A DNA stretch of 60,182 bases, taken from Fibrobacterota bacterium. Its GTDB lineage: Bacteria; Fibrobacterota; Chitinivibrionia; Chitinivibrionales; Chitinispirillaceae. Under the pieces are notes generated by a model. It was not told the origin of the DNA and did no database searches. It worked only from the letters and a program-made list of their open reading frames with translations. The position numbers and the translations under genes were made by a program. Where the stretch lies: contig PLTF01000029.1 of the NCBI GenBank assembly GCA_003164335.1, positions 1 through 60,182 of the forward strand, read 5' to 3'. Of this stretch, positions 35,803 to 44,113 are shown in pieces. Within the stretch, counting starts at the first letter, position 1, and every line of letters starts with the position of its first letter.

Positions 35803-37949
35803 GCGACGAAAACAAAATTGAAGTACCCATAGGCGCAAAAAACGATTTAAGCTCGGTGTTTGCACAGCTGAAAAAGGAAGCACAGGAAGCTTTTCAGCAA
35901 ATGGGGAACGATGCGAAATCCGGTGCTGCTCAGGTTGTCGGCGCTACCGGCGATATAGAGGGTGCGACCAAGAAGGCAACGGCAGCGGTAAAAGAATCGC
36001 AGCTTTCAATAGCCAACATAGCGACGGAGATTAAGAGCAATTTCACCAACGCGATCAAGGGCGGCATCGTCGGCATGGTTGGCTTTGCGGCCGCTATGAA
36101 AATAAAGGACAAAATAATAGCTCTACATGATGCCAATCAAAAGCACAATACTATCGTTATGCAACTCACGGCTTCACTCGGATATTATTCAAGGGCACTA
36201 AACGAACAGGCTGAGGGATTAGAAAAATCAAAATTCGTTGAAAAGGATGAGATTCTTCAAGCGGATCAGCGGTTATCGAATTACTTTAAGGAAGAATCGC
36301 AAATAAAGGCGCTCATACCCGCTGTCCTTGATCTTTCCAAAGCTAAGGGCATTGATCTTGCCTCGGCTGCTAACCTTGTTGCTGTAGCATGGCAAAAAGG
36401 AGAAAACGCGGCAGATAAAGATGAAGCCGGGGTCGGAAGGTTAGGCATCCAATTTGAAAAGACCGGGCATGATGCGGAAGACCTCACAAATCTTGTTGAC
36501 GCACTTAATAAAAAATTCGGGGCACAATCACAGGCAGTAGCAGATTCCCTTGATGGATGGAGTAAACTATCCTTTTGGTGGAAGGCTGAGAACAAGAATT
36601 TAGGAGAACAGATTTTCGGGTATAGCAAAGCAGAGCAAGCGGCAAAGGTTTACGAGGCCCAGGTTCGTGCCCTTGCACAAGCAGAGCAGACATGGGGAGA
36701 AAAGCTTACCGATAATATCAGCACCATGTATCACGTTCATGGACAGGAATCAGTAGATATTACTGTGGGGGGGATTAAGCAGGCCATAAAGGCTTATGAT
36801 GATGAGGAATTTGCTTTGAGTCATGTGGCCCTCGCGGCGGCAGCGGCAGATAAGGCACTTGCAAATTATAATTCATCAATTTCTATAGCCGGGACGTCTA
36901 CCTCAGCATTCAATATGCTTTCCAATCCTAACGGACCAGGTGGCGCAATATCTCCGGGAACACAAGAGCAGATAGATAAAACTAATAAGTTGCAAGAAGA
37001 ACAAGGGAAAAATGCCGCCGAACAGGCGCGCAAAGCCGCCGAAGAAATCCGCACCGTTCAAAAGGAGCTTATCACCGCGCAGGAGATCGACGGGCAAACC
37101 GGCTATGCAAAGCAGCGGGCGGAACTCGAAGCGCATTATATCGAGGAACAGCAGGAATATGCGGGCAACGCAAAGGCCTTGGAGATAATCAACACAAAAC
37201 ATTATTACGATGAAGCGAATTTAGAGGCTGCGCATGATGCTGAGACATTGAAAAATCAGCAGGAAACCAATAAGAAGGCCGAGGAAGAGGCGAGCCGAAC
37301 CAAAAAGGAGCAAATCAGCACGCTCGAAGAACAGATCAGAGAAATTGACAGACAAACGAGGGAAGCGGATCGCACCATAAAGGAATATTGGGATGCGCTC
37401 AAAAGGGATAATCAGGAAAAAGTAAAAGACTGGACCAAGATGGGTGATGAGGTCGGGGCCGCATTGGCGAAGGGAATCTCCGGCGGTAAGGGCGGCATGA
37501 AGGCTGCTTTCAAAGAAGTGCTGAATATCGAACTCGACTTTCTTGAAAAGAAACTGCAATCGACGATCATTGCTCTTACCTTGGGAGATATCACAAAACT
37601 CGGATGGTTCGGGCTCGCTGAGGCAGCGGTTGAGGGGGCGGCGATCACGGGGATATTTGATGTCGCCAAATCAAAAATCTCCGCCTTCGCCCTCGGTACT
37701 GACTACGCTCCGGGCGGCCCGGCCATTATTAACGAGCGCGGGCCGGAAATGGTGAATCTTCCCCGCGGCACGCAGGTTTACAACCACACACGGACGTCGA
37801 ATATGACGGCGAACTCCGGGCATACCTTCAATATCCACGTTCACGACGCCCAGGGAAACATTCTGGAAAGCGCGACCGCGGCAATCCGCAGCGGTGGCGC
37901 GGAGCGGTTCGTATCGACCCTGAACGAGCACCTGCAGGGGCTGAACTGA
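35799..37949 (+). CDS. Tape measure protein
   Basis: A 716-residue protein that starts inside the last codon of the chaperone. It has long charged helical stretches, a hydrophobic segment (GIVGMVGFAAAMKIKD, about residues 88-104), a coiled coil from residue 400 to 545, and a C-terminal region with a second hydrophobic patch and FALGTDYAPGGPAIINERG, a motif common at tape measure C-termini. It is short, so the tail should be short for a siphovirus. Tape measures set tail length and pass through the tube on DNA entry. Confidence 0.8.
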   Translation: MSDENKIEVPIGAKNDLSSVFAQLKKEAQEAFQQMGNDAKSGAAQVVGATGDIEGATKKATAAVKESQLSIANIATEIKSNFTNAIKGGIVGMVGFAAAMKIKDKIIALHDANQKHNTIVMQLTASLGYYSRALNEQAEGLEKSKFVEKDEILQADQRLSNYFKEESQIKALIPAVLDLSKAKGIDLASAANLVAVAWQKGENAADKDEAGVGRLGIQFEKTGHDAEDLTNLVDALNKKFGAQSQAVADSLDGWSKLSFWWKAENKNLGEQIFGYSKAEQAAKVYEAQVRALAQAEQTWGEKLTDNISTMYHVHGQESVDITVGGIKQAIKAYDDEEFALSHVALAAAAADKALANYNSSISIAGTSTSAFNMLSNPNGPGGAISPGTQEQIDKTNKLQEEQGKNAAEQARKAAEEIRTVQKELITAQEIDGQTGYAKQRAELEAHYIEEQQEYAGNAKALEIINTKHYYDEANLEAAHDAETLKNQQETNKKAEEEASRTKKEQISTLEEQIREIDRQTREADRTIKEYWDALKRDNQEKVKDWTKMGDEVGAALAKGISGGKGGMKAAFKEVLNIELDFLEKKLQSTIIALTLGDITKLGWFGLAEAAVEGAAITGIFDVAKSKISAFALGTDYAPGGPAIINERGPEMVNLPRGTQVYNHTRTSNMTANSGHTFNIHVHDAQGNILESATAAIRSGGAERFVSTLNEHLQGLN

Positions 37950-38173
37950 TGATGTACCTTTGCGACAGGTCGAACACTTGCAAATTCGCACTTCTGGATT
38001 GCCATGGCTTTTGCCAGCAACTTCAGGAAAAATGCCCGATAATGATGATGTGCCCTTTGTCAGTTTCATGCAATCGCATGTGCTACCACAACGACACGCC
38101 GCACCCATTCGCAAGCGATTGCACAGGGCTTGAGGAAAACGGTTGCCCGGCATGCGTGAAGGTGGGCCCATGA
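37949..38173 (+). CDS. Cys-rich small protein of the tail module
   Basis: A 74-residue protein starting on the tape measure stop (TGATG) and ending on the next start (ATGA). It has about eleven cysteines in 74 residues, with no signal peptide. It may bind metal. Tight coupling with both neighbours suggests a tail assembly role. Confidence 0.55.
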   Translation: MMYLCDRSNTCKFALLDCHGFCQQLQEKCPIMMMCPLSVSCNRMCYHNDTPHPFASDCTGLEENGCPACVKVGP

Positions 38174-39183
38174 GCGGCGACACCATGACCTTCAGCTCCG
38201 GTTCCTGGGACCCGACCACCAACACGTGGACGGACGCGGTATGGTCTGATGGCACTGGGGCCCCAACATCCCTCACCATCAACCGGCCCCTGCATGAGTA
38301 TACTGCCGAAATCCACATGCCCATCGAGACCATTAAAAGCCAGATCGGCGACTGGCACTTTTTCGACAACGACGCCTCCGGCAGTAGCGACTACCGGCTC
38401 TGTACCATGAATCTTGAGTTACCTGTAATCCAAAAGCAGGACTTGAATGACTGGATCAGGCTGGATAACCAGGGCCGCGCATTGCCCTTCAAAATGTACA
38501 TCGACTCCGGGCTCTCGGGAGCTGTTGCAGGTGATGCCTCGGACGGCTTCTACCCCTTCGGCCCGGACCTTTACGCAGTCGGTAATTCCGGCGATACCTC
38601 ATACTCCTGCATAGTCCAGCCGGTTCAGCATGAACAGGGCGGGGCGCTGTGGCAGCCATTTCGGTGGTTCGAAGACAAGCTCACCCTCCTCCTTGTCTCG
38701 CCTGTCAGCGCCCTTCCTGTTTCGTCCCTGTGCTCAACCGGCGGGCAGGCTCAGGGGCCGCTGTCTTTTGGCATGGTATCCGGCCTCATGTTCCCGCAAG
38801 ACGGGTTCAAACCGAAGCCCGCTTACAATTACGATATCGGGGTATCGCTTGCTGGGGTACCGGGAGTGGTGGACGCCGTAACCGATTACTACGAGACCTC
38901 TTTCGAGGTTGCTGCGAACCTCGGTAACGCCGCGGCGCTTATATCAATGCTCACGGGGATCACGGGAACGAGCGGTCGCGCCAATTCAATGACCTTCTAC
39001 GCCGTCAGCAATGGCTCGCAGCCGGACCCTTACCCATTTGGAATAGATAACCCATCCGGAGAAGAAGGCTTTTCCGTGCATCTCCTGGGGGCCGAAAAAA
39101 AGGATAATGAGATCGTCCTGAAAATTACCCATGAGAGCTACAACAGGTTCAGGATTCCTTTGACACTTTCCAAGGCGGCTTAG
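38170..39183 (+). CDS. Putative distal tail protein
   Basis: 337 residues from ATG 38170, overlapping the previous gene by four bases. It is beta-rich throughout, and sits directly after the tape measure pair and before the fibre genes, the place of distal tail proteins (Dit). No sequence motif confirms the family. Confidence 0.5.
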   Translation: MSGDTMTFSSGSWDPTTNTWTDAVWSDGTGAPTSLTINRPLHEYTAEIHMPIETIKSQIGDWHFFDNDASGSSDYRLCTMNLELPVIQKQDLNDWIRLDNQGRALPFKMYIDSGLSGAVAGDASDGFYPFGPDLYAVGNSGDTSYSCIVQPVQHEQGGALWQPFRWFEDKLTLLLVSPVSALPVSSLCSTGGQAQGPLSFGMVSGLMFPQDGFKPKPAYNYDIGVSLAGVPGVVDAVTDYYETSFEVAANLGNAAALISMLTGITGTSGRANSMTFYAVSNGSQPDPYPFGIDNPSGEEGFSVHLLGAEKKDNEIVLKITHESYNRFRIPLTLSKAA

Positions 39184-41484
39184 ATGAGCTATAAACAGAT
39201 ATCCCTTGCTTATGATCCCGCGACCCTTGAAATAAACGGCAGCCGGCAGCTTGCCGTCAAGAGCGGCGGTGGAAGCGTTGCTTCTGTGAACGGAAAAACC
39301 GGTACGGTTGTGCTTACGGCTGCGGATGTAGGAGCCGATACCGCAGACGCGGCAGCGACGGAAACAACGCGGGCCGAAGGCGCTGAATCAGCCATTGCGG
39401 GCGACCTCTCGACCCATGCTGATCTTACCACAACCGCGCATGGGGGAATCGTAGCCTCATCCGCAATAGGGGCCGACTCCGGGGTATGCGGGCTTGACAT
39501 AAACGGCAAGGTTTCGACGACGAACCTCCCTGCCGCGATACTTGGGGCCTTGGAATATCAGGGCACATGGGATTGCAGTACGGCAGTGTATCCAACGGGA
39601 GCCACAACCGGCCAATATTGGATATGCTCAGTCGCGGGAACCATCAGCGGGACCGCCTATGCCGTACATGATTGGATGGTGTACAATGGCACGGCGTGGA
39701 ATATTGTAAACAACCAAACCCCGGTTTTATCGGTGAACGAAAAAACGGGAACAGTGGAACTATCGGCAAGCGATGTCAATGCGCTTTCACTTGACCAGAC
39801 CACACCGCAGATGGTGCAGAATGGCTCTCCGGATTTTCAGGGGGGAATTGCCACCGGAACCATGCAGGATGACGGGAGCGGGCTTATTATCAATAATAAC
39901 AATAAGTCACTTGTTATCAATCTCAACCAAGGTGATGATGGCAATGCTTGCTTGCGCATTTTCGGACAAGCTACAAACCAGGCTTTTGAAATTGACAATA
40001 ACAATAACACACTAATAGGCAGCTCAAACGGTGAGCTATTGGTCTTGGTGCCCCAGAGCCGACCCAGCTACCCCCCAACCGGGGGAATGTATTACGATTC
40101 CGGTACAAACCTCCTCTATATCTGGAATGGCACAGCGTGGGTGGCGTTTTTGGCAAGCAGTGCATTTACGGCGGATGCGATTGAGGCGCTGCTTGGTATT
40201 TCGTCAACAAACGTGACCGCACTTGCCAACCTTACCGGATCAAATACCGGCGACCAGACATTGCCAACCCTTACCAGTCTTGGCGCTGTACCTACGTCAA
40301 GGCAGGTAAACGGCAAGGCATTATCTGCGAATATCACCCTCGACTGTGACGACCTTTCCGATGGCACGAATACCCATCTGGTAACCACTGCGCAGAAAAC
40401 GGTTATCGGAAATACGAGCGGAACCAATACCGGAGACCAAACGCTGCCCATAGATTCAACACTTGCCGTTACCGATAATACGACAAATAACGTCAGTACA
40501 TCGGCTCACGGGTTCGCCCCGAAAGCTGTTGCTCCTGCTGCAAATTGCCTCAATGTGGACGGCATTGCGAACGGTGAAACGGTAATCAGTAATAAGACTA
40601 TTCTCGACCAGACTACCAGTCCCTCCACACAGGCTTTCGGGGATACCGCAGCAAAGGGGACTTCCCTTGTTGCCGCCCATGCAGACCACAAGCACGCGAT
40701 GCCGTCTAATCCTTCCGATGCATCTTTAAGCGTCACCGATATTACGACAAACAACGCCAGTACAACAGCCCACGGATTTGAAATAAAAGCGACTGCTCCA
40801 TCTTCGGGAAACCTGAATGTCCTTGGTATAGCTAATGCGGAAACAGGGCATACAGATAAACTCCTATTAGATACAACTTCCCCGTCAACTCAAGCCTTCG
40901 GGGATTCCGCAACGGCAGGGATCTCGGTAAAAGCGGCAAGGATTGACCACAAGCACGCGATGCCCGCGACTCCAACGTCGGTATCGGGTAACGCCGGGAC
41001 GGTTACCAATGCCTCCCTGGCGACAGCCCTGACAGTAGATACCGGAACCGTGACCATTCACGGAGCCGCTGCTAATACCTCGGCTTTGACGCTTGGAGCA
41101 GGAGCCTCTTCGGTATCGGGTGCAAACACCGGGGACTATAATAATATTTACAACTCCACAGCCAACGGGACCACGGGGTCCATAACCCCGGTTGTAAGCA
41201 GTAGCACAGCTGGAAAACCACTGACAAGCACTTATGAGGTGACAGCAGCGGCGAACGCTCTGACGATCAATGTACCTTCGGGAACGCCGAATGCCGGGGA
41301 TCAACTGCTATTAACATTTCTGGACAATGGAACGGCTCGCACGATTACATGGACGCTTACCGCGGGCGGCTATGCTGCGAATCCGGGCTTTGCACTTCCA
41401 ACGACGACCGTCATAAGCACCTTGCTTATGGCAAAGTTCCTCTACCGTGCCGATGGCCTCTGGCACTGCGTGGCGGTGGCATAA
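39184..41484 (+). CDS. Tail fibre protein with internal repeats
   Basis: A 766-residue protein beginning right after the previous stop. Its N-terminus has VNGKTGTVVLTAADVGADT and LSVNEKTGTVELSASDV, the ubiquitous phage fibre repeat. The middle holds two tandem units of about 90 residues, each ending in the pattern SPSTQAFGD ... DHKHAMP, and several SGTNTGDQTLP-type repeats. Fibres of this kind trimerise and bind the host surface. A Gly-rich adhesin-like gene follows with overlapping TAATG. Confidence 0.8.
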   Translation: MSYKQISLAYDPATLEINGSRQLAVKSGGGSVASVNGKTGTVVLTAADVGADTADAAATETTRAEGAESAIAGDLSTHADLTTTAHGGIVASSAIGADSGVCGLDINGKVSTTNLPAAILGALEYQGTWDCSTAVYPTGATTGQYWICSVAGTISGTAYAVHDWMVYNGTAWNIVNNQTPVLSVNEKTGTVELSASDVNALSLDQTTPQMVQNGSPDFQGGIATGTMQDDGSGLIINNNNKSLVINLNQGDDGNACLRIFGQATNQAFEIDNNNNTLIGSSNGELLVLVPQSRPSYPPTGGMYYDSGTNLLYIWNGTAWVAFLASSAFTADAIEALLGISSTNVTALANLTGSNTGDQTLPTLTSLGAVPTSRQVNGKALSANITLDCDDLSDGTNTHLVTTAQKTVIGNTSGTNTGDQTLPIDSTLAVTDNTTNNVSTSAHGFAPKAVAPAANCLNVDGIANGETVISNKTILDQTTSPSTQAFGDTAAKGTSLVAAHADHKHAMPSNPSDASLSVTDITTNNASTTAHGFEIKATAPSSGNLNVLGIANAETGHTDKLLLDTTSPSTQAFGDSATAGISVKAARIDHKHAMPATPTSVSGNAGTVTNASLATALTVDTGTVTIHGAAANTSALTLGAGASSVSGANTGDYNNIYNSTANGTTGSITPVVSSSTAGKPLTSTYEVTAAANALTINVPSGTPNAGDQLLLTFLDNGTARTITWTLTAGGYAANPGFALPTTTVISTLLMAKFLYRADGLWHCVAVA

Positions 41485-42293
41485 TGAGCACAGCTGCGGT
41501 ATTGATAGTCGCAGGAGGCGGCGGTGGAGGCCGAGGAGGTGGAGGCGGGGGCGGGGGCGTTATTGACAACCCTTCGATCACCGTTTCAATTACGTCTTAC
41601 CCTGTTACTGTCGGCGGGGGCGGGAGCGCCCATACCGCAGGTGTAAATTCATCCGCATTGGGATTGACTGCAATTGGCGGTGGTCCAGGCGGCGAGGTCA
41701 ATGTTTTGACTGCTCCGGCAACTGGTGGCAGCGGCGGTGGAGGCGGAGCGAGTAGCATAGGGACAACTATCGGCGGTTCTGGAACGTCTGGACAAGGGAA
41801 CAGTGGCAGCGGAAATAACGGTTATAAAACCTCACCCTACCCTTCAGGCGCAGGCGGTGGTGCTGGTGCAGGCGGCGCTGTACCAGCCGATGGCACGCAC
41901 GGTGGAATTGGTGGTGTAGGTCATTCGTCGTCAATAACGGGAACGGCTAAATATTATGCAGGCGGTGGTGGTGGTGGTGGAGGAGATGTTGGCGGTGGGA
42001 CGGGTGGAAGCGGTGGAAACGGGGGAGGTGGTGCAGGTGCATCGTCCGCTGGTGCAGGGGTCGCAGGGACTGCAAATACAGGTGGCGGGGGTGGGGGCGG
42101 CGTTGGTGGTGAGGGTTCGGCAGGTGGTTCGGGGATTGTAATAATATCTTACCCGACGGGTAGCTTAATAGCAACTGGAGGAACGATAACAACAAGTGGA
42201 TCAAACACGATCCACACATTTACAAGCAGTGGAACATGGACTGTAACGAGCGCCGGCATGACTGCCCAGCAAATGGCGCGGGGGATGTTTTGA
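41484..42293 (+). CDS. Polyglycine-rich tail tip adhesin-like protein
   Basis: 269 residues from ATG 41484 (overlap TAATG). Runs of five to eight Gly alternate with short variable loops (e.g. AGGGGGGRGGGGGGGG near residue 10). It ends in a GIVIISYPTGS segment and a THTFTSSGTWTV-like strand. Glycine-rich sandwiches with variable loops are known from gp38-type phage adhesins, where the loops bind the receptor. The position after the fibre gene supports this role. Confidence 0.7.
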   Translation: MSTAAVLIVAGGGGGGRGGGGGGGGVIDNPSITVSITSYPVTVGGGGSAHTAGVNSSALGLTAIGGGPGGEVNVLTAPATGGSGGGGGASSIGTTIGGSGTSGQGNSGSGNNGYKTSPYPSGAGGGAGAGGAVPADGTHGGIGGVGHSSSITGTAKYYAGGGGGGGGDVGGGTGGSGGNGGGGAGASSAGAGVAGTANTGGGGGGGVGGEGSAGGSGIVIISYPTGSLIATGGTITTSGSNTIHTFTSSGTWTVTSAGMTAQQMARGMF

Positions 42294-42313
42294 TGGGAAC
42301 GGCGGGATAAATC

Positions 42314-43606
42314 ATGGCCACTAAAACAATACAGGCAATCCGCATAATCTGGACTGGGACTCCTACCGGGACGCTGCCGACCGGGGCGTATTCGGCAACC
42401 GCAGGCGTGGAAATCCGCCTCTCCGAAGACGACCTTACCGGCTCGACCATCGGCGGCTCTGCGGCCCCTGCCTATACCTCAAACCTCATCGCCCAAAAGG
42501 GCATTGCCAATACCAGCGCCTCCGCCGACCTCAGGCGGGGCGGGGACATGGCCTCGTACGAAGGCGTGAACATTGCCTTGGTAAACGCCGAACAGCTCTT
42601 CCTTGCGCTCCAGGGCTGCGGGATCAACCTTCAGGGATGCCCCATGCAGCTTTGGGAGTTCGCGGGGCAGGCGGGGGCTCTGGCGGGCGCACAGATCTTC
42701 ACCGGCATCTGTGATGACGTGTCCTGGACCGCGACCGGGCTCACGGTGAAGTGCAAGAACTCCCGGATGCGGCGGAACGCGCCGATGTTCACGCAAATCA
42801 ATAACGGGCAGTATTCGAGCGTTGCCGACCTCGTGACGGCGGTGAACAACAACGAGGTCACGTGCAATTACCCCTATGCGAATGATGACGACGACGGGAA
42901 GATGGTGCCGTGTACGTTCGGGGCCTTGGATTATGCGAAAATGATCCGGACGGCAGATATGGTGATCCCGACGGTGATAAACGGCGGGGGGGCGAGCGGG
43001 AGCCTGGCGACCGTTCTCAGCCTGCCAACTGATACCACACAGTACCGGTATGTTTACCCCTCAGCTCCTGATTTTGGCGACCTGACTGATGCTCCTATTT
43101 ATGGACCGCCTCCGCAATCCGGAATTATGACCATTGGCGGAGTAATTTACTACGCAAATCAGGTTCCGATATATTGGCTTAAAATAGGTGATTCAACGCA
43201 AGGCGGGAAGTGGCAAAAATCAACAGATTCCGGGGAGACATGGGCGGATTATACTACATCGGGAGCGATTGCGCTCACCGCGCTTGCGGGGCAATATATC
43301 ACATGTATTGACGGGACGGGCAAGGGTAGCGGGCGCTTGATTGCGGCGGCTTACTTTGATCCATCCGGTACGGTCTGGCATACTGGATATCCAACTGGAC
43401 ACGGGGGATCGGCGGATACGGCATTGATAATGATAGTTCTTGCGTCAACTAATTTTTTTACCGATGATTCGGGGAACGCGGTGCAATTGATTGTTGCTGA
43501 TCCTGAGGCCGATCCGGTAGCAAATACTAACGATTCCTGGTGTCAGATTCAAGCGGCGTATCAGGGCTACGCCGCCGATGAATGGCCTCTAGAAGGGTGG
43601 AATTAA
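42314..43606 (+). CDS. Tail tip or hub component, unknown family
   Basis: A 430-residue protein. The N-terminal 160 residues contain AGAQIFTGICDDVSWTATG followed by VKCKNSRMRRNAPM, a pattern of phage tail hub-like proteins that begin with beta domains. The last 40 residues are acidic. The gene ends convergent with the lipoprotein cassette, overlapping it by four bases. Confidence 0.5.
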   Translation: MATKTIQAIRIIWTGTPTGTLPTGAYSATAGVEIRLSEDDLTGSTIGGSAAPAYTSNLIAQKGIANTSASADLRRGGDMASYEGVNIALVNAEQLFLALQGCGINLQGCPMQLWEFAGQAGALAGAQIFTGICDDVSWTATGLTVKCKNSRMRRNAPMFTQINNGQYSSVADLVTAVNNNEVTCNYPYANDDDDGKMVPCTFGALDYAKMIRTADMVIPTVINGGGASGSLATVLSLPTDTTQYRYVYPSAPDFGDLTDAPIYGPPPQSGIMTIGGVIYYANQVPIYWLKIGDSTQGGKWQKSTDSGETWADYTTSGAIALTALAGQYITCIDGTGKGSGRLIAAAYFDPSGTVWHTGYPTGHGGSADTALIMIVLASTNFFTDDSGNAVQLIVADPEADPVANTNDSWCQIQAAYQGYAADEWPLEGWN

Positions 43607-43917
43607 TTGATTATCCAAACAAGATTTTTTGTAGCGATGGTATCTTTTCCGCGTTGCCCTTGAATATAGGCAGTCAAACGGCTGGAATCGGGGACATAAA
43701 AAGTATCGGATGGATACCAATCAATCGCAGTTAACACAAATTGACTATCGGCGTATACTACCAGGTTTACAGAGGTTGAATAAACAATCTGGACCGGAAT
43801 AAGCGTCGTATGAACCTTGACGGTATCATAAACGTAAGTGGTCGGATAGGTTTTATCCGTCGTGCAATTTGAAAGGGAAACAGCGGTGAGAAACAGAACG
43901 GCAAGCAGCTTTTTCAT
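43603..43917 (-). CDS. Small lipoprotein, prophage moron
   Basis: A 104-residue protein. MKKLLAVLFLTAVSLSNC is a lipoprotein signal with the lipobox LSNC (Cys18). The mature part is beta-rich. It is encoded against the tail genes, overlaps the upstream tail gene by four bases and is coupled to a 50-residue gene. Small lipoproteins in prophages often block superinfection by hiding the receptor; that role is inference here. Confidence 0.7.
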   Translation of the reverse strand: MKKLLAVLFLTAVSLSNCTTDKTYPTTYVYDTVKVHTTLIPVQIVYSTSVNLVVYADSQFVLTAIDWYPSDTFYVPDSSRLTAYIQGQRGKDTIATKNLVWIIN

Positions 43918-44066
43918 AATGAATCCTTTCGAGGACGTTTCCTCTTTAAAGCAAGATTTTTATAATATGCTGAGTCGCCCCGGCTTTTGGCCTTTCCTGT
44001 TCCAGCGGCTCCGCCTTTTTTACCTATTTCTGAGAGGGCTTCCTTCAATGAGTATTTCTTCTTCAT
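43914..44066 (-). CDS. 50-residue basic protein coupled to the lipoprotein
   Basis: Starts at ATG 44066 and its stop overlaps the lipoprotein start (ATGA). The product is basic and Gly/Lys/Arg-rich: KKYSLKEALSEIGKKGG, then SAYYKNLALKRKRPRK. Short Gly-Gly and A-x-Y-Y-x-x-x-A-x-x-R patterns of this type occur in small phage-borne proteins. The coupling suggests the two form a unit, perhaps regulator and effector. Confidence 0.5.
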   Translation of the reverse strand: MKKKYSLKEALSEIGKKGGAAGTGKAKSRGDSAYYKNLALKRKRPRKDSL

Positions 44067-44113
44067 GCCTTAAATATAATTCAGCGCAAGCGGTAGCGCA
44101 AGGAAAATAAATC

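Noticed and set aside
41484-42293. Coding repeat region as a DNA repeat array
   Set aside because: The GGT/GGC-rich stretches are codons for Gly in one long open frame with proper start overlap.
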